Assembly (NCBI GenBank): GCA_033297075.1
Contig: MU858058.1
Location: 424,766 to 488,765 of the forward strand
Length of the DNA: 64,000 bases
Origin: Rhypophila decipiens
Lineage: Eukaryota > Ascomycota > Sordariomycetes > Sordariales > Naviculisporaceae
Direction: 5' to 3'
Part shown: positions 61,032-64,000 of the stretch, one piece after another
How the letters are laid out: the number at the start of each line of letters is the position of its first letter
Numbering within the stretch: the first letter of the stretch is position 1
Notes under the pieces: generated by a model
Database searches by the model: none
Seen by the model: only the letters and a program-made list of their open reading frames with translations
Told to the model about the DNA's origin: nothing
Made by a program: the position numbers and the translations under genes

Positions 61032-63367
61032 ATGATTTCCGAGGAGACATACGAGATTTGCCTGCCCGTCCTGCAGGATCCAGCTCTTGAAGATGACGAT
61101 AAGGCCGACAAACTAGTAGAGGCCCTGCGGGAGAACACAAGTCTGACCGGGCAGGCTCTCGAGCATGCCGTGTTAGATGCCTTGTGGAGGTTCAAGGAGG
61201 GAGTAGGGAATGCGGCATCGCCGCCGCCCATAAGGCAGCCCATCCTCCGACGTCCTTCTCCTGCGCCATGGCGCGGTTCCGGCACCCCTCTGTCCGGCTC
61301 TCCCCGTCTCGGCGTCAGCCCTCTCGCACCGCCAGGCTTTGTGCCGACCAACTTTAACCGGACAAAGTCTTCTACTGCCTCCCCGTTCGGCTCACCAAGA
61401 CCGTCCCCTCGACTTGCTTTTGCTGCCCCCGTGCCACATAGTCCGAATCTGAATGCTTACCAGTTTGCGAACGACGACAGTCCGGCGCCCGAGGTGTTCG
61501 AGGATTACCAGTCTGACAATGTTGACTGGCTGGTCAGCGACGATACCATGAGCGTATCCTCCTCGGTCGCCGGAGCTTCCAACGGCCTGAACGTCGCTGC
61601 TCCGGAATTCGTCTCGACCCAGCAAAGCGATATGACTCCCTATGACATGTTGAGATCTATACTGGGACAGAGCAAAACGGACGAAGAAATAGGGGCTGCG
61701 TTGGCCATGCATGGCTACGACCTGGGAGCCACTGTCGCTGCCATAATGGACCAGAAGCATGACAACCTGGCTCTAGCTGCGCAGGCAGAGGAAGCCAAGG
61801 TCGTGGTTATCGGTAGATCCTTGACACCTGATGCGCGCCCTGGAACTCCTGGAGATCAACAAAGGTCCGGAGTGCTCTGCAAGTTCTTCCTCACCAATGG
61901 GCAGTGTCTGCGTTCAGATTGCCGGTATAGCCATGACCTGAGCAATCATATCTGCAAGTATGTACAGCGGCAGCTCACAGGGGAAATCTTTCTCGAGAAG
62001 TAAATGCTAACCCTATCTAGGTACTGGGTCGCTGGCAATTGCCTTGCTGGTCAAACTTGTATCTTCTCGCATGATCCAGCACACCTGGTCAATAGGCTTC
62101 ACATCGACGGCTCGAGTACTCCACCGACGCAATATTCGTCTGTTAACCTTCAAGATTACAGTAGCTTTCCGCTGCTGCAGCCCGGGACGCCCGAGCAAGG
62201 CTCAATATTCGCAGCCGGAGGGAGCCTACCCACTCTTGGAATCACTCCCCCACCGGGCTTCAGACCGCACCATGGATACTCTGGTGATCGGCCCCGATCT
62301 CGTCCAGGTAGTCGACACCAGCAGAAGGAAGCCGCTCAGCCCCCAGCGCCTTCGCTTGATGATGCAGACGCTTTCCCAACCCTAGGCTCGGCCTCGGCCA
62401 AGCAGGGCAAGAAGCACCACGGCAAAAGAGGCGGACACGGACACGGGCCCAAGGAGAACTTTGCTCCGAGCACTTTGGCTGATATCGTCAAAATGTCGCC
62501 ATCGCCGGTCCCTGGAGCTCCGAGAGGGGACCGCAAGATTGGCCGGAATGGCAGCTCGACCAGCATCCGAAACGGCGAGAACAGCGCGGCTGCTCAGGCT
62601 ATCCCAGCTCCCAAGTGCATCCCGTGGCAGGAGACAGGGGAGAAAGCAAACAAGCAATACCTCAAGGCGCGATCAGAAGCCATTAAGCATGGCGGCCTCA
62701 GGAATAGATATCTGCAGAGGTGTGTACAGCTCCGCTCGGATAACATTGGCCAGAATACTGACATACTGTTTACAGTGCTGCCCAGGCTTGGAATCGTAAT
62801 GACGCTCGGGCTGCGAAGGCCCTCAGCTTGCGTGGCCAGAGCGAGAACGAGCTCATGAGGAAAGCACACCGCGAGGCAGCAAAGCTACTCTACGAGGAAC
62901 GAAACAAAGACTCAACAAACTGCTCGGAAATCTATGTCGACCTGCATGGCTTGCACCCCGACGAAGCTGTCGAATACCTCGAGAAATTGCTGATGGAAAA
63001 TGGCAACGAGAGCCGGCCAATTTATGCCATCACGGGAACGGGCCACCATAGCAAGAACAGCAAGGATAAGGTCGGCCGAGCGGTCAAGGCGTTTCTCAAC
63101 GACTGGCGATATGCCTATCGCGAGTTCTCGGTACCGGGTGACAAGAACGGCGTGGGAGGTATACTTGGGGTCGACGCTCGCAGCTGGGACAAGTCACTCT
63201 CCCGCGAAGGCGGCGCGGGGGCGAGGAAGGAGGATGAGCCCAAGGAAGAGGTTGATATTCTTTCTCAGGGCGTTGAGATTGGGGATGGCAAGGTCAAGCT
63301 GCTTGTTAGAGACACGTCGGCCGGAAAAGAACCTCCCAAGGGCCCGTCTGGTAACCGGAGTCGGTGA
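61032..63367 (+). CDS. CCCH zinc-finger and Smr-domain RNA-binding protein
   Basis: Three exons (61032-61957, 62021-62719, 62776-63367) give 738 aa. Order of parts: an N-terminal helical segment; a Ser/Pro-rich linker; a CUE/UBA-like helix pair (DMLRSILGQSKTDEEIGAAL, AMHGYDLGATVAAIMDQ); two CCCH fingers, LCKFFLTNGQCLRSDCRYSHD and YWVAGNCLAGQTCIFSHDP, the second joined by intron 1; a PABP-interaction-like stretch (ADAFPTLGSA); a DUF1771 helix (RKAHREAAKLLYEERNKDS); and an Smr domain with the LHGLHPDEAVEYLE and AITGTGHHSKN motifs. Smr domains often cut RNA, and the linked CUE-like domain suggests a role in ribosome-associated mRNA decay, as for Cue2-type proteins; that role is inference. A 5' uORF starts at 61022 and overlaps the start codon. 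Confidence 0.9.
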
Positions 63368-64000
63368 CAGATGCGGGAAGTTGATTGAGATGGGGCTTTC
63401 CAGGACAGTAGGAGGATACCAGGTTATCTAGTCTCCAGGAATGGCAGAAGAGCAGTATAGGTTTAATAAAGACGCATATATTCATAGACTATCTTGTTTA
63501 CATTTGGGTAGTTCTCAAGGAGTTGCCTAGACGGTGCTGATCATCGGCCTAATACGTCGCCCGATACCAAAATCGTTGGATATATCCGCATTACGTAGCC
63601 ATACCGCCCTGGTGGTAACGATATTAATCGTGCAGGGATTGACAACGTCAGAGTTAGCCATGGGATTTGGAGGCTTCCTTTCAGGAACAAGTTTGACTGT
63701 ATCGATTTGTACTTTCAGCTGCAAGTTATTGAAACTAATATCGGTCTTACAAACTTAGGTCAGATTTGTAATACAAGCCATCGCTGACGTTTTGTGACAG
63801 CATTACAGGTTACGATGTGGTTGTATTAACAAATTCTTTTTTTTTCTTAATATTATAGTACTAGAATCCTATATATATATAGAAGTCCTATCCCCCTATA
63901 GATAGTGTCACGAGATTCGCCTGGCACCTGCAGCCAGCTGGCAGCCTGCCAGCCAGCAAGTCAGTAATCCAACAAGGTGGGGCTTATCGGCTTATCGGAA
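63368..64000. other. AT-rich terminal region
   Basis: After the Smr gene's 3' UTR the sequence becomes AT-rich, with a (TA)n run near 63870-63880 and no coding frame above 74 codons. It may be decayed repeat DNA, but no terminal repeat or transposon domain could be recognised. Confidence 0.45.

Noticed and set aside
63368..64000. Transposon or terminal inverted repeat at the right end
   Set aside because: AT-rich and repeat-like, but no terminal repeats, target-site duplication or transposase sequence could be identified.

Overview
The window is nuclear DNA of a filamentous ascomycete (Pezizomycotina, most likely Sordariomycetes). The reasons are genes split by short introns of about 50-120 nt with GTATGT/GTAAGT donors and CTAAC/CTGAC branch sites, a C/G-ending codon bias in highly expressed genes, CT-rich promoters, and a protein set typical of that group. 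Species cannot be fixed from the sequence. I see no rRNA gene, no convincing tRNA gene, no CRISPR array and no intact transposon.

Layout. 1-3.1 kb is gene-free. 3.1-8.2 kb holds protein disulfide isomerase, a small mitochondrial membrane protein and a zinc-finger HIT subunit of the SWR1 type. 8.9-17.6 kb looks accessory: a NACHT STAND (NLR-like) gene broken by one in-frame TGA, a lineage-specific hypothetical gene, a caspase-like gene on the minus strand, a GNAT acetyltransferase, a degenerate copy of part of the hypothetical gene and a short telomere-like repeat. 17.7-19.3 kb is a WLM metalloprotease (Wss1-like). 21.4-21.9 kb is a small secreted cysteine-rich protein behind a 2 kb promoter region. 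22.9-28.7 kb holds two minus-strand genes, a kelch protein and an M1 aminopeptidase.

After a 3.7 kb spacer come enolase (32.4-34.4 kb), the spindle-checkpoint kinase BUB1 (35.0-38.9 kb), AP endonuclease Apn1 (minus, 39.7-41.6 kb), a large F-box/beta-propeller protein ending in a CaaX box (44.1-48.1 kb), a small hydrophilic protein, a mitochondrial-type protein of unknown function, a 6PGDH-like dehydrogenase, a Yra1/ALY-type mRNA export factor (minus), eIF4A (minus), an F-box/JmjC oxygenase, and a CCCH/Smr-domain protein at 61.0-63.4 kb.

Most genes are housekeeping and do not form one pathway. The exception is the 8.9-17.2 kb stretch, where an NLR-like receptor and a caspase-like protease lie close together, the sort of pair expected in fungal cell-death or non-self recognition. 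The best single observation is in enolase: the third coding intron cannot be one normal intron, but it resolves perfectly as a spliceosomal twin intron (stwintron), an intron inserted between the first two bases of another intron's donor site.
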